Source of the DNA: Pseudomonas fluorescens Q2-87
GTDB lineage: Bacteria > Pseudomonadota > Gammaproteobacteria > Pseudomonadales > Pseudomonadaceae
DNA length: 64,000 nt
Direction: 5' to 3'
Assembly: GCF_000281895.1 (NCBI RefSeq)
Contig: NZ_CM001558.1
Coordinates: 1,430,556 to 1,494,555, forward strand
Part shown: positions 48,150-55,772 of the stretch, in pieces
Layout of the letters: each line of letters starts with the position of its first letter
Numbering within the stretch: position 1 is the stretch's first letter
The notes under the pieces: model-generated
What the model was told of the DNA's origin: nothing
Database searches by the model: none
What the model saw: the letters and a program-made list of their open reading frames with translations, nothing else
Translations under genes and position numbers: made by a program

Positions 48150-49298
48150 ATGACATGCTGTGCTGCTAAAAGCCGTTTGCGTCCATTGAGCCATTTGCCC
48201 AGGCCGCTGGAGGCCATCCGCCAATTCACGCCGAACTGGTTTGCCGTGGTAATGGGTACTGGCGTATTGGCCTTGGCCCTGGCGCAGTGGCCGGCGAACA
48301 TGCCCGGCCTGCGTGCCGTGGGCGAAGGCTTGTGGTTGTTCAACATGGTTTTGTTCGTCGTGTTCTCCGGAATGTACACGGCCCGTTGGCTGTTGTTCTT
48401 CGATGAGGCGCGACGGATCTTTGGCCATTCAACCGTGTCGATGTTTTTTGGCACCATTCCCATGGGCCTGGCCACGATCATCAATGGCTTCCTCGTGTAT
48501 GGGCTGCCGCGTTGGGGCGACGGTGTGGTGCCGTTGGCCGAGGCGTTATGGTGGATCGACGTGGCAATGTCGCTGGCTTGTGGCGTGCTGATTCCATTCC
48601 TGATGTTCACCCGTCAAGTGCATCGGATCGACCAGATGACTGCGGTATGGCTGTTGCCGGTGGTGGCCGCCGAAGTTGCCGCCGCCAGTGGCGGGCTGTT
48701 GGCACCGCATCTGGCAGATGTTCATGCGCAACTGGTGATGCTGGTGACGAGCTACGTACTCTGGGCATTTTCCCTACCGGTAGCGTTCAGCATCCTGACG
48801 ATCCTGCTGTTGCGCATGGCCCTGCATAAATTGCCCCACGAAAACATGGCCGCCTCGAGCTGGCTAGCCCTTGGCCCCATTGGCACCGGCGCCCTGGGCA
48901 TGCTTTTGCTGGGCAGTGATGCACCGCTGATCTTTACCGCAAACGGCCTGCCCGGCGTGGGCGAAATCGCCGCCGGCCTGGGCTTGGTCGCCGGTATCAC
49001 ACTGTGGGGCTTGGGATTCTGGTGGATGCTGATGGCGCTGCTGATCACCGCGCGCTATCTACGGGCCGGGATTCCCTTCAACCTTGGCTGGTGGGGTTTT
49101 ACCTTTCCCTTGGGTGTGTATGCGCTGACCACGCTGAAGCTGGCGGAGGTGTTGCACCTGGGTTTTTTCAGCCTGTTTGGAGGCGTGTTGGTGGCGATGC
49201 TGGTGGTGATGTGGCTGATCGTCGGACGGCGTACCGTGCTGGGCGCCTGGCACGGCGAGTTGTTTGTGTCGCCGTGCATTGCGGGGCTGGCGAAATAA
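48150..49298 (+). CDS. TDT-family transporter (TehA/SLAC1 fold)
   Basis: Protein of 382 residues with ten expected helices. The N-terminus holds FTPNWFAVVMGTGVLALAL, the family signature around the central pore. Later segments are FFGTIPMGLATIINGFLVYG and LGPIGTGALGMLLLG. Members carry tellurite, malate, sulfite or other anions; which applies here cannot be told. AAGGAG precedes the ATG at 48150. Confidence 0.88.
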   Translation: MTCCAAKSRLRPLSHLPRPLEAIRQFTPNWFAVVMGTGVLALALAQWPANMPGLRAVGEGLWLFNMVLFVVFSGMYTARWLLFFDEARRIFGHSTVSMFFGTIPMGLATIINGFLVYGLPRWGDGVVPLAEALWWIDVAMSLACGVLIPFLMFTRQVHRIDQMTAVWLLPVVAAEVAAASGGLLAPHLADVHAQLVMLVTSYVLWAFSLPVAFSILTILLLRMALHKLPHENMAASSWLALGPIGTGALGMLLLGSDAPLIFTANGLPGVGEIAAGLGLVAGITLWGLGFWWMLMALLITARYLRAGIPFNLGWWGFTFPLGVYALTTLKLAEVLHLGFFSLFGGVLVAMLVVMWLIVGRRTVLGAWHGELFVSPCIAGLAK

Positions 49299-49378
49299 TC
49301 GCTAAAGACAGGTAATGTGTGGCCTGGATCAAAAAACGTAATTCCAATAAGCGTCCACGCCACTCAGGAACATGGAAG

Positions 49379-51253
49379 ATGAGTCACCCTTCGCAGTTCA
49401 CCTTGCTTCGCACGCGGCGTTTCCTGCCGTTCTTCATCACGCAGTCCCTGGGCGCGTTCAACGACAACATTTTCAAGCAGTCGCTGATCCTCGCCATCCT
49501 CTACAAATTGACCATCGAAGGCGATCGCTCGATCTGGGTCAACCTCTGTGCACTGCTGTTCATCCTGCCGTTTTTTCTGTTCTCGGCGCTGGCGGGGCAG
49601 TTTGGGGAAAAGTTCGCCAAGGATGCGTTGATTCGCCTGATCAAACTCGGCGAAATCGTCATCATGACGGTCGGCGCGGTGGGCTTCGTATTCGATCATC
49701 TGTCGCTGATGCTGCTGGCGCTGTTCGCCATGGGCACGCATTCGGCGCTGTTCGGCCCCGTGAAGTATTCGATCCTGCCGCAAGCGTTGCGCGAGGACGA
49801 GCTGGTTGGCGGCAACGGCCTGGTGGAAATGGGCACGTTCCTGGCCATTCTTGCCGGTACCATCGGTGCCGGGATAATGATGTCCTCGGCCCATTACGCC
49901 CCCGTGGTGTCGACCGCGATCATCGGCGTCGCCGTGCTCGGTTACCTGGCCAGCCGCAGCATACCGCGAGCCGCGGCGGCCTCGCCGCAAATGCGCCTGA
50001 ACTGGAATATTTTCAGCCAGTCCTGGGCGACCCTGAAGCTGGGGCTGGGACAAACCCCAGCGGTGTCTCGTTCGATTGTCGGCAACTCCTGGTTCTGGTT
50101 CGTCGGGGCGATTTACCTGACGCAGATCCCGGCCTACGCCAAGGAATGGATGCACGGCGACGAAACCGTGGTGACCTTGATCCTGACGGTTTTTTCGGTG
50201 GGGATCGCCCTGGGTTCGATGCTCTGCGAGAAGTTGTCCGGGCGCAAAGTGGAGATCGGCCTGGTGCCGTTCGGTTCGTTCGGCTTGACGGTGTTCGGGC
50301 TGTTGCTGTGGTGGCATTCCGGCGCAATTCCTGACAGTGTCGATGGCCATGGTTGGCTGCAGGTGCTCGGCTTCGGTCACGCCTGGCTGGTATTGATCGA
50401 CATCCTCGGCCTAGGTGTGTTTGGCGGTTTCTACATTGTGCCGCTGTACGCGTTGATCCAGTCGCGCACCGTCGAAAACGAACGGGCGCGGGTGATCGCC
50501 GCCAACAACATCCTCAATGCGTTGTTCATGGTGGTTTCGGCCATTGTCTCCATCGTATTGCTGAGCCTGGCCAAACTGTCGATCCCGCAACTGTTCCTGG
50601 TGGTGTCGCTGCTGAACATCGGCGTCAACGCCTACATCTTCAAGATCGTTCCAGAGTTCAGCATGCGTTTCATGATCTGGCTGCTGAGCCATTCCATGTA
50701 CCGCGTCGAGCATCGCAACCTGGAAGCGATTCCGGATGAAGGTGCGGCGCTGTTGGTGTGCAATCACGTGTCCTTTGTCGATGCCTTGCTGATTGGCGGT
50801 GCGGTGCGTCGGCCGATTCGCTTCGTGATGTACTACAAGATCTACAACCTGCCGGTGCTGAATTTCATTTTCCGCACCGCCGGAACGATCCCCATCGCCG
50901 GGCACCAGGAAGACATTCATATCTACGAAAAGGCTTTCACCCGAATCGCTCAGTACCTGAAGGACGGTGAGCTGGTGTGCATCTTCCCTGAAGGAAAATT
51001 GACCGCTGACGGTGAGATCAATGAGTTCAAGAGCGGGCTGACACGCATCCTCCAGGAAACCCCGGTGCCGGTGATTCCCCTGGCGTTGCAGGGGCTGTGG
51101 GGGAGTTTCTTCAGCCGTGATCCACGCAAGGGCGTGTTCCGCCGGTTCTGGTCGCGGATTACCCTGGTGGCGGGTTCGGCGGTTGCGGTGGAGGGGGCGA
51201 CACCTTCGAAGTTGCAGGCGGTGGTGGGAGAGTTGCGCGGGGCAGTTAGATAG
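49379..51253 (+). CDS. LplT-like MFS domain fused to a PlsC acyltransferase domain
   Basis: Protein of 624 residues. Residues 1-400 are a lysophospholipid-flippase-type MFS domain (FITQSLGAFNDNIFKQSLI, GPVKYSILPQALREDELVGG, the LplT signature). From about 440 follows a 1-acylglycerol-phosphate acyltransferase domain with the HX4D motif in CNHVSFVDALLI near 461 and FPEGKLTADGEI. The C-terminal acyl-ACP synthetase of E. coli Aas is absent. It should flip lysophospholipids inward and re-acylate them with an acyl-ACP or acyl-CoA. Confidence 0.92.
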   Translation: MSHPSQFTLLRTRRFLPFFITQSLGAFNDNIFKQSLILAILYKLTIEGDRSIWVNLCALLFILPFFLFSALAGQFGEKFAKDALIRLIKLGEIVIMTVGAVGFVFDHLSLMLLALFAMGTHSALFGPVKYSILPQALREDELVGGNGLVEMGTFLAILAGTIGAGIMMSSAHYAPVVSTAIIGVAVLGYLASRSIPRAAAASPQMRLNWNIFSQSWATLKLGLGQTPAVSRSIVGNSWFWFVGAIYLTQIPAYAKEWMHGDETVVTLILTVFSVGIALGSMLCEKLSGRKVEIGLVPFGSFGLTVFGLLLWWHSGAIPDSVDGHGWLQVLGFGHAWLVLIDILGLGVFGGFYIVPLYALIQSRTVENERARVIAANNILNALFMVVSAIVSIVLLSLAKLSIPQLFLVVSLLNIGVNAYIFKIVPEFSMRFMIWLLSHSMYRVEHRNLEAIPDEGAALLVCNHVSFVDALLIGGAVRRPIRFVMYYKIYNLPVLNFIFRTAGTIPIAGHQEDIHIYEKAFTRIAQYLKDGELVCIFPEGKLTADGEINEFKSGLTRILQETPVPVIPLALQGLWGSFFSRDPRKGVFRRFWSRITLVAGSAVAVEGATPSKLQAVVGELRGAVR

Positions 51254-51271
51254 CCTGCGAGCTATAGACTA

Positions 51272-51347
51272 ATCGCGAGCTGGCTCGCTCGCACAGTGGA
51301 CCGCGTCGAACTCGGTCAAAATGTGGGAGCGAGCCTGCTCGCGATAG
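51272..51347. repeat. REP pair between the LplT/PlsC and gdx genes
   Basis: ATCGCGAGCTGGCTCGCTC and TGTGGGAGCGAGCCTGCTC plus GCGAT are inverted around a 30-base spacer. The left arm has drifted most among the copies in the window. Confidence 0.85.
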
Positions 51348-51358
51348 CGATAGTGGCC

Positions 51359-51673
51359 TTAAGCGCTGATCTTGAGCCCGATCAACCCGGCAACGATCAA
51401 CGCCACGCTTGCCAACCGAACCGGCGCCATCGATTCACCAAACAGAATGATCCCGGCAATCACAGTGCCCACGGCCCCGACTCCGGTCCAGATCGCATAG
51501 GCTGTGCCCAGGGGCAATTGCTTCACTGCCAGGCCGAGCAGGCCCAGGCTGATCACCATGGCGGCAATCGTCAGTGCAGTGGGGAGAGGGCGGCTGAAAC
51601 CGTCGGTGTACTTCAGGCCGACGGCCCAGCCGACTTCGAACAGGCCGGCAAAAAACAGAATGATCCAGGACAT
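51359..51673 (-). CDS. gdx: Guanidinium exporter Gdx (SugE), SMR family
   Basis: Protein of 104 residues with four membrane helices. The essential Glu13 lies in [18 protein letters not shown], and the [19 protein letters not shown] and LFGESM segments match the Gdx branch rather than EmrE. It exports guanidinium in exchange for protons, as a dimer of antiparallel subunits. The ATG at 51673 lies six bases after GGAGG. A guanidine-II riboswitch sits directly upstream, and the two together settle the function. Confidence 0.95.
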   Translation of the reverse strand: MSWIILFFAGLFEVGWAVGLKYTDGFSRPLPTALTIAAMVISLGLLGLAVKQLPLGTAYAIWTGVGAVGTVIAGIILFGESMAPVRLASVALIVAGLIGLKISA

Positions 51674-51694
51674 CACGTACCTCCATCGATGGAT

Positions 51695-51756
51695 GGGGTC
51701 GTCCCCGGATTAACACTTGATCGACAGGCATGATCGAGTGGCGGGGCCGTCCCCGC
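51695..51756 (-). promoter_or_regulatory. Guanidine-II (mini-ykkC) riboswitch
   Basis: On the minus strand are two hairpins, GCGGGG-ACGG-CCCCGC (51741-51756) and GGGG-ACGA-CCCC (51695-51706), 34 bases apart. Two hairpins with ACGR tetraloops are the definition of this class. The GGAGG of gdx follows within 15 bases and overlaps a CCATCGATGG self-complementary stretch, so ligand binding probably exposes the ribosome-binding site. Confidence 0.93.
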
Positions 51757-51802
51757 GCTCGATTGATAGAGTGCCCATTATTGACCACTCGATCAAGTCT
51801 GC

Positions 51803-52771
51803 TTACTCGGCGGTTTGCCGGGCGGCGAGGGCGTCGCGGTCCTGTTTTTCGCTCATGCGGCGGAAATAGGTCGAGAGCAGGGCCCCGGAAATGTTGTGCC
51901 AGACGCTGAACAGCGCGCTGGGCACTGCCGCCAGCGGGGAAAAGTGTGCACTGGCCAACGCCGCGCCCAGGCCGGAGTTCTGCATGCCCACTTCCAGTGC
52001 CAGGGATTTACGCTGGGCCAGCGGCAGCTTGAACAGATGCCCAGTGAAATAGCCCAGCAAAAAGCCGAAGCTATTGTGTAACATCACCACGGCCATGATC
52101 AGCAGCCCCGATTCGGCAATCTTCGCCTGGCTGGCGGCAACGACGGCGGTCACGATGATGACGATGCTCACCACCGACACCAGTGGCAACACCTCCACAG
52201 CATGACGGACCTTGTTCCCCAGCAGCCGTTGCGCCACCACGCCCAGCACGATGGGCAGCAGCACCACTTGCAGGATCGACCAGAACAACTCCATGAACGA
52301 CACCGGCAGCCAAGCCGAGGCCAGCAGCCAGATCAGCGCCGGGGTCAGCAGCGGCGCGAGCAAGGTGGTGACGGCGGCGATGGCCACCGACAAGGCCAGG
52401 TCGCCGCGGGCCAGCCAGGTCATGACGTTCGACGAGGTGCCGCTCGGGCAGCAGCCCACCAGGATCACGCCGACGGCGATTTCCGGCGGCAAATGGAAAA
52501 CTTGGCAGAGCAACCACGCCACGCCTGGCATGATCACGAAATGAGCGACCACGCCCAAGGCCACGCGCCATGGGTGACGCGCGACTTCGGCGAAATCATC
52601 GAGCTTGAGGGTCAGGCCCATGCCAAACATCACCAGCCCTAGCAACGGCACAATGGCGCTTTTCAAACCGATGAACCAGGCCGGTTGCAGAAACGCCACG
52701 ATGGCGAAAATCAGAACCCAGTAAGCGAAGGTATTGCCGACAAAGCGGCTCAATGCAGCCAATGCGCGCAT
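51803..52771 (-). CDS. Bile acid:sodium symporter (BASS) family transporter
   Basis: Protein of 322 residues with about ten helices. Family segments: LLGLVMFGMGLTLKLDDFAE, VGVILVGCCPSGTSSNVMTW (the unwound helix with sodium site), and ALEVGMQNSGLGAALA (second sodium site). BASS proteins take up organic acids or export compounds with sodium; the substrate here is unknown. The ATG at 52771 is preferred because the upstream in-frame extension is translated REP sequence. Confidence 0.9.
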   Translation of the reverse strand: MRALAALSRFVGNTFAYWVLIFAIVAFLQPAWFIGLKSAIVPLLGLVMFGMGLTLKLDDFAEVARHPWRVALGVVAHFVIMPGVAWLLCQVFHLPPEIAVGVILVGCCPSGTSSNVMTWLARGDLALSVAIAAVTTLLAPLLTPALIWLLASAWLPVSFMELFWSILQVVLLPIVLGVVAQRLLGNKVRHAVEVLPLVSVVSIVIIVTAVVAASQAKIAESGLLIMAVVMLHNSFGFLLGYFTGHLFKLPLAQRKSLALEVGMQNSGLGAALASAHFSPLAAVPSALFSVWHNISGALLSTYFRRMSEKQDRDALAARQTAE

Positions 52772-52808
52772 GACCTGATCCTTATTATTGATAAACCACA
52801 AATATAAA

Positions 52809-52896
52809 TGTGGGAGCGGGCTTGCTCGCGAAAGCGGGGCATCAGTCAACTATCAACTGACTGACACACCGCCTTCGCGAGCAAGCCCGCTCCCAC
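52809..52896. repeat. REP pair between the BASS and rdgC genes
   Basis: Inverted TGTGGGAGCGGGCTTGCTC units with long arms flank a spacer that itself contains CAGTCAACT. It lies downstream of rdgC and upstream of the BASS gene, both on the minus strand. Confidence 0.9.
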
Positions 52897-52913
52897 AGGG
52901 TAATCACCAACCT

Positions 52914-53834
52914 TTAGATCCCCTGCGGAATCTCTTCCCCGCCCAACGCTTCAACCAGCGCCGGCAAGAATTCGCCGAACGTCAACATCATCAACGTGAA
53001 GCTGGCGTCCAACTGGCCGAGGGCTTCGTCGCCGCCGTCCTGTTCTGCCTGGTCTTGCAGCAGGTCTTCGAACTTCAGGCGCTTGACCACCATCTTGTCG
53101 TCGAGCACGAAGGACAGCTTGTCCTGCCAAGCCAGCGACAACTGGGTCACCACCTTGCCGGTGTTCAAGTGCAACTGGATTTCGTCGCTGGTCAGGTCTT
53201 GACGCTTGCAGCGCACAATGCCGCCGTCTTCGTGGGTGTCGCGCAGTTCGCATTCGTCCAGCACGAAGAAATCGTCGGCGGCTTTCTGGGTCTTGACCCA
53301 GTCGGTCATGGTGGCGGTCGGGGCCATTTTCACCGTGAGCGGGCGCACCGGCAGCGAGCCGATGACTTCGCGCAGGGTTGACAGCAGGTCTTCGGCGCGT
53401 TTCGGGCTGGCCGAATTCACCAGGATCAGGCCCTGTTTCGGCGCGATGGCGGCGAAGGTGGACGAGCGGCGAATGAATGCACGTGGGAGGAACGCCTGGA
53501 TGATTTCATCCTTGAGCTGGTCCCGTTCCTTTTTATAGACCTTGCGCATTTGCTCGGCCTCGATCTCTTCGACCTTTTCCTTCAAGGCGTCGCGCACGAC
53601 GCTGCCAGGCAGGATGCGTTCTTCCTTGCGAGCGGCGATCAGCAGGAAATCCTGGCTGATATGCACCAATGGCGCGTCTTCGCCTTTGCCAAACGGCGCG
53701 ACGAAACCGTAAGTGGTCAACTCCTGGCTTGCACATGGACGCGCCAGTTTGCTGGCCAGTGCAGTTTCCAACGCCTCGGCATCAAAAGGCAGATCTTGGG
53801 TCAGGCGATAGATAAGCAGGTTTTTGAACCACAT
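52914..53834 (-). CDS. rdgC: Recombination-associated protein RdgC
   Basis: Protein of 306 residues, the RdgC length. It opens [18 protein letters not shown] and includes the conserved [28 protein letters not shown] and [18 protein letters not shown] segments. RdgC forms a dimeric ring around duplex DNA and competes with RecA filament formation. The ATG at 53834 matches the family start; the longer reading from 53858 does not. Confidence 0.95.
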   Translation of the reverse strand: MWFKNLLIYRLTQDLPFDAEALETALASKLARPCASQELTTYGFVAPFGKGEDAPLVHISQDFLLIAARKEERILPGSVVRDALKEKVEEIEAEQMRKVYKKERDQLKDEIIQAFLPRAFIRRSSTFAAIAPKQGLILVNSASPKRAEDLLSTLREVIGSLPVRPLTVKMAPTATMTDWVKTQKAADDFFVLDECELRDTHEDGGIVRCKRQDLTSDEIQLHLNTGKVVTQLSLAWQDKLSFVLDDKMVVKRLKFEDLLQDQAEQDGGDEALGQLDASFTLMMLTFGEFLPALVEALGGEEIPQGI

Positions 53835-53994
53835 GGGGTGAGTCTCTCCTTTATACAAAGGGGGGCATTATTCTCTTCGCGGCGCGATAGGCCAACCCTT
53901 CGCTAAGCCTTTGGAAGGCCTGAAAAAATTAATTTAAAAAGTGCTTGCCAGCTTAAAGGCTGCTCCGTAGAATGCGCGCCACACCGAAAGCGAA

Positions 53995-54070
53995 GGGTGA
54001 TTAGCTCAGCTGGGAGAGCGTCTGCCTTACAAGCAGAATGTCGGCGGTTCGATCCCGTCATCACCCACCA
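53995..54070 (+). tRNA. tRNA-Val (anticodon TAC), copy 1
   Basis: 76 bases including encoded CCA. Acceptor GGGTGAT pairs with ATCACCC, the anticodon loop is CTTACAA, and the T-arm is GGTTCGATCC. It is followed by tRNA-Asp after 19 bases. Confidence 0.97.
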
Positions 54071-54089
54071 TTCGTTAACAGTGTTACGC

Positions 54090-54166
54090 GCAGCGGTAGT
54101 TCAGTCGGTTAGAATACCGGCCTGTCACGCCGGGGGTCGCGGGTTCGAGTCCCGTCCGCTGCGCCA
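54090..54166 (+). tRNA. tRNA-Asp (anticodon GTC), copy 1
   Basis: 77 bases including encoded CCA. Acceptor GCAGCGG pairs with CCGCTGC, the anticodon loop is CTGTCAC, and the T-arm is GGTTCGAGTCC. A terminator hairpin follows. Confidence 0.97.
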
Positions 54167-54206
54167 TATTCGGTTATCTGGAACGCTGAACGCCAGGTGA
54201 CCACAG

Positions 54207-54230
54207 AAAGCCCGCTAATGCGGGCTTTTT
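54207..54230 (+). terminator. Terminator after the first tRNA pair
   Basis: AAAGCCCGC and GCGGGCTTT pair around TAAT, and the T-run follows at once. Confidence 0.88.
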
Positions 54231-54343
54231 GCTGTTTGCAGTTCCTGCGGTGCGCAGCTCTTCATTCTTTTTTTGCTGAATTTTTAATTAAATCAGCACG
54301 TTACGAAAAACTGTGAGAGAATGCGCCCCGCATCGAAAGTGAA

Positions 54344-54419
54344 GGGTGATTAGCTCAGCTGGGAGAGCGTCTGCCTTACAAGCAGAATGTCGGCGGTTCG
54401 ATCCCGTCATCACCCACCA
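54344..54419 (+). tRNA. tRNA-Val (anticodon TAC), copy 2
   Basis: Identical in sequence to the copy at 53995. The 50 bases upstream share AATGCGC and CGAAAG with copy 1, so each pair probably has its own promoter. Confidence 0.97.
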
Positions 54420-54436
54420 AGCTTTCAATGTTACGC

Positions 54437-54513
54437 GCAGCGGTAGTTCAGTCGGTTAGAATACCGGCCTGTCACGCCGGGGGTCGCGGGTTCGAGTCCC
54501 GTCCGCTGCGCCA
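54437..54513 (+). tRNA. tRNA-Asp (anticodon GTC), copy 2
   Basis: Identical in sequence to the copy at 54090. The bases after it (TGGAACACTGAACGCCAGGT) are a near-copy of those after copy 1. Confidence 0.97.
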
Positions 54514-54552
54514 TCTTCGATGACCTGGAACACTGAACGCCAGGTTGCCAAC

Positions 54553-54581
54553 AAAAAGCCCGCTCAATCGAGCGGGCTTTT
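54553..54581 (+). terminator. Terminator after the second tRNA pair
   Basis: AAAAAGCCCGCT and AGCGGGCTTTT pair around CAATCG. The A-run on the left also makes it usable by the convergent catalase-family gene. Confidence 0.88.
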
Positions 54582-54604
54582 GCTGTCTGGCGTTTGCCGT
54601 TTAC

Positions 54605-55741
54605 CTACTGCTCGGCGTTACGGCTGTGACGGTAATCGCTGACCGCTTCATACACCGCTTTGCGCAAACGGTTGATGCCGCCGATGGGGCGATGGGCCTC
54701 AATGCCGAACCAAGGGTTGAAGGACTGGTTGTCGCAAGCCAGGTTCAGCTTGGGCGTATCGAAGTCCTGAGGCGGCACCTTGACGCGCGCTACCGTCTCG
54801 AACGGGGCGTCGCTTTCTTGCCATTCAATGCTGGTGTCTTCGATGGGCATGTACTTGCTCGGATCCTGGCGCTGGATCTGCAGAACAAAACATGCCGGCA
54901 CCCGATCTGTGGATAACTGTTGGGCCAGGGCGCTGCGCAAGAAATTTGGCAGGTCCTGGTTTTGCGCCGGCAGGGTATAGGCCGGGCAGCTGTCCGGGTC
55001 TGGCGCGACACGGAACTTGGCGTTGGCTTCACCGAACTTGTAGGGCGATACGGAAAAGTACGTGGTCTGGGTCGGACTGGCCGGTGGCGGCGAGAGGGTC
55101 GCCAGGGCGATGAACAAATGGCGGATCTGCCAGCTGCGCGGATCCACGCTCGGAAAGAAAGCCAGTGCTTTTTTTCCATCGGCTTGCGCGGCCACATTCT
55201 GACGATATTCGGCGACATCGCTGACGAAGAAGTTCGGATGATTGAACATCACGAAGTCCTGTTCGCCTTGCGACTGGCGCTCTTCCAGCAATTGCTTGCC
55301 CGGCAAGTTCAGCAGTTTGATGGCCATTCCGCGGGCATCGCGCAGGCTGTCGAACTGTGGATAAGCATTGCCGTTGGACAGACGTATGGTCGCTTGCCAG
55401 ACCTTGCCCGGCTCGGCGAAAACCCCTTGGCGCAACGGCGCCGGCAAGTCGTTCGGCACTGTGACCTCGGCGATGACGCAACCGTGCGCCTTGGCATGGG
55501 CGTCCCGCAGATAGCGGGTCCCTTCGCGGTGTTGGTCGACGATGCGAATGGCGGTCTGGATGATGTCCCGGGTCATGGTTGCTTCGCCGGGAGGTACTTG
55601 TTCTTTGTCCGAGACCGGGCCGCTGTGTTGCCAGGCGAACCATGCCGCGGCCAGCGCCCAGCCCAGTAGCCCGAGGCCCAGCAGCCACAGCAATGTCTTG
55701 GCCAAAAAAGCGCCGAGGCGCAGCCAGAGCGTGATCAGCAT
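54605..55741 (-). CDS. Catalase-family protein, membrane-anchored
   Basis: Protein of 378 residues with an N-terminal hydrophobic anchor (LLWLLGLGLLGWALAAAWF) and a catalase-like domain: RLSNGNAYPQFDSLRDARGM (the heme-pocket Asn region), GKQLLEERQSQGEQDFVMFN and FFVSDVAEYRQ. It is shorter than true catalases and matches the catalase-related envelope group. The His expected in the distal pocket is not where I would look for it, so activity is uncertain. It lies 31 bases after the cytochrome gene on the same strand, so the two are likely co-transcribed. Confidence 0.88.
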   Translation of the reverse strand: MLITLWLRLGAFLAKTLLWLLGLGLLGWALAAAWFAWQHSGPVSDKEQVPPGEATMTRDIIQTAIRIVDQHREGTRYLRDAHAKAHGCVIAEVTVPNDLPAPLRQGVFAEPGKVWQATIRLSNGNAYPQFDSLRDARGMAIKLLNLPGKQLLEERQSQGEQDFVMFNHPNFFVSDVAEYRQNVAAQADGKKALAFFPSVDPRSWQIRHLFIALATLSPPPASPTQTTYFSVSPYKFGEANAKFRVAPDPDSCPAYTLPAQNQDLPNFLRSALAQQLSTDRVPACFVLQIQRQDPSKYMPIEDTSIEWQESDAPFETVARVKVPPQDFDTPKLNLACDNQSFNPWFGIEAHRPIGGINRLRKAVYEAVSDYRHSRNAEQ

Positions 55742-55772
55742 GCAAACATCCTTTTACCTGTGGGGGTGATCA

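Noticed and set aside
53997..54200. 67-codon frame across the tRNA genes
   Set aside because: It runs through two structural tRNA genes and its repeats simply mirror them.
54905..54920. DnaA-box-like TGTGGATAACTG in the catalase-family gene
   Set aside because: It lies inside coding sequence (Gln-Gln-Leu-Ser-Thr) and lacks the flanking blocks of the two intergenic elements.
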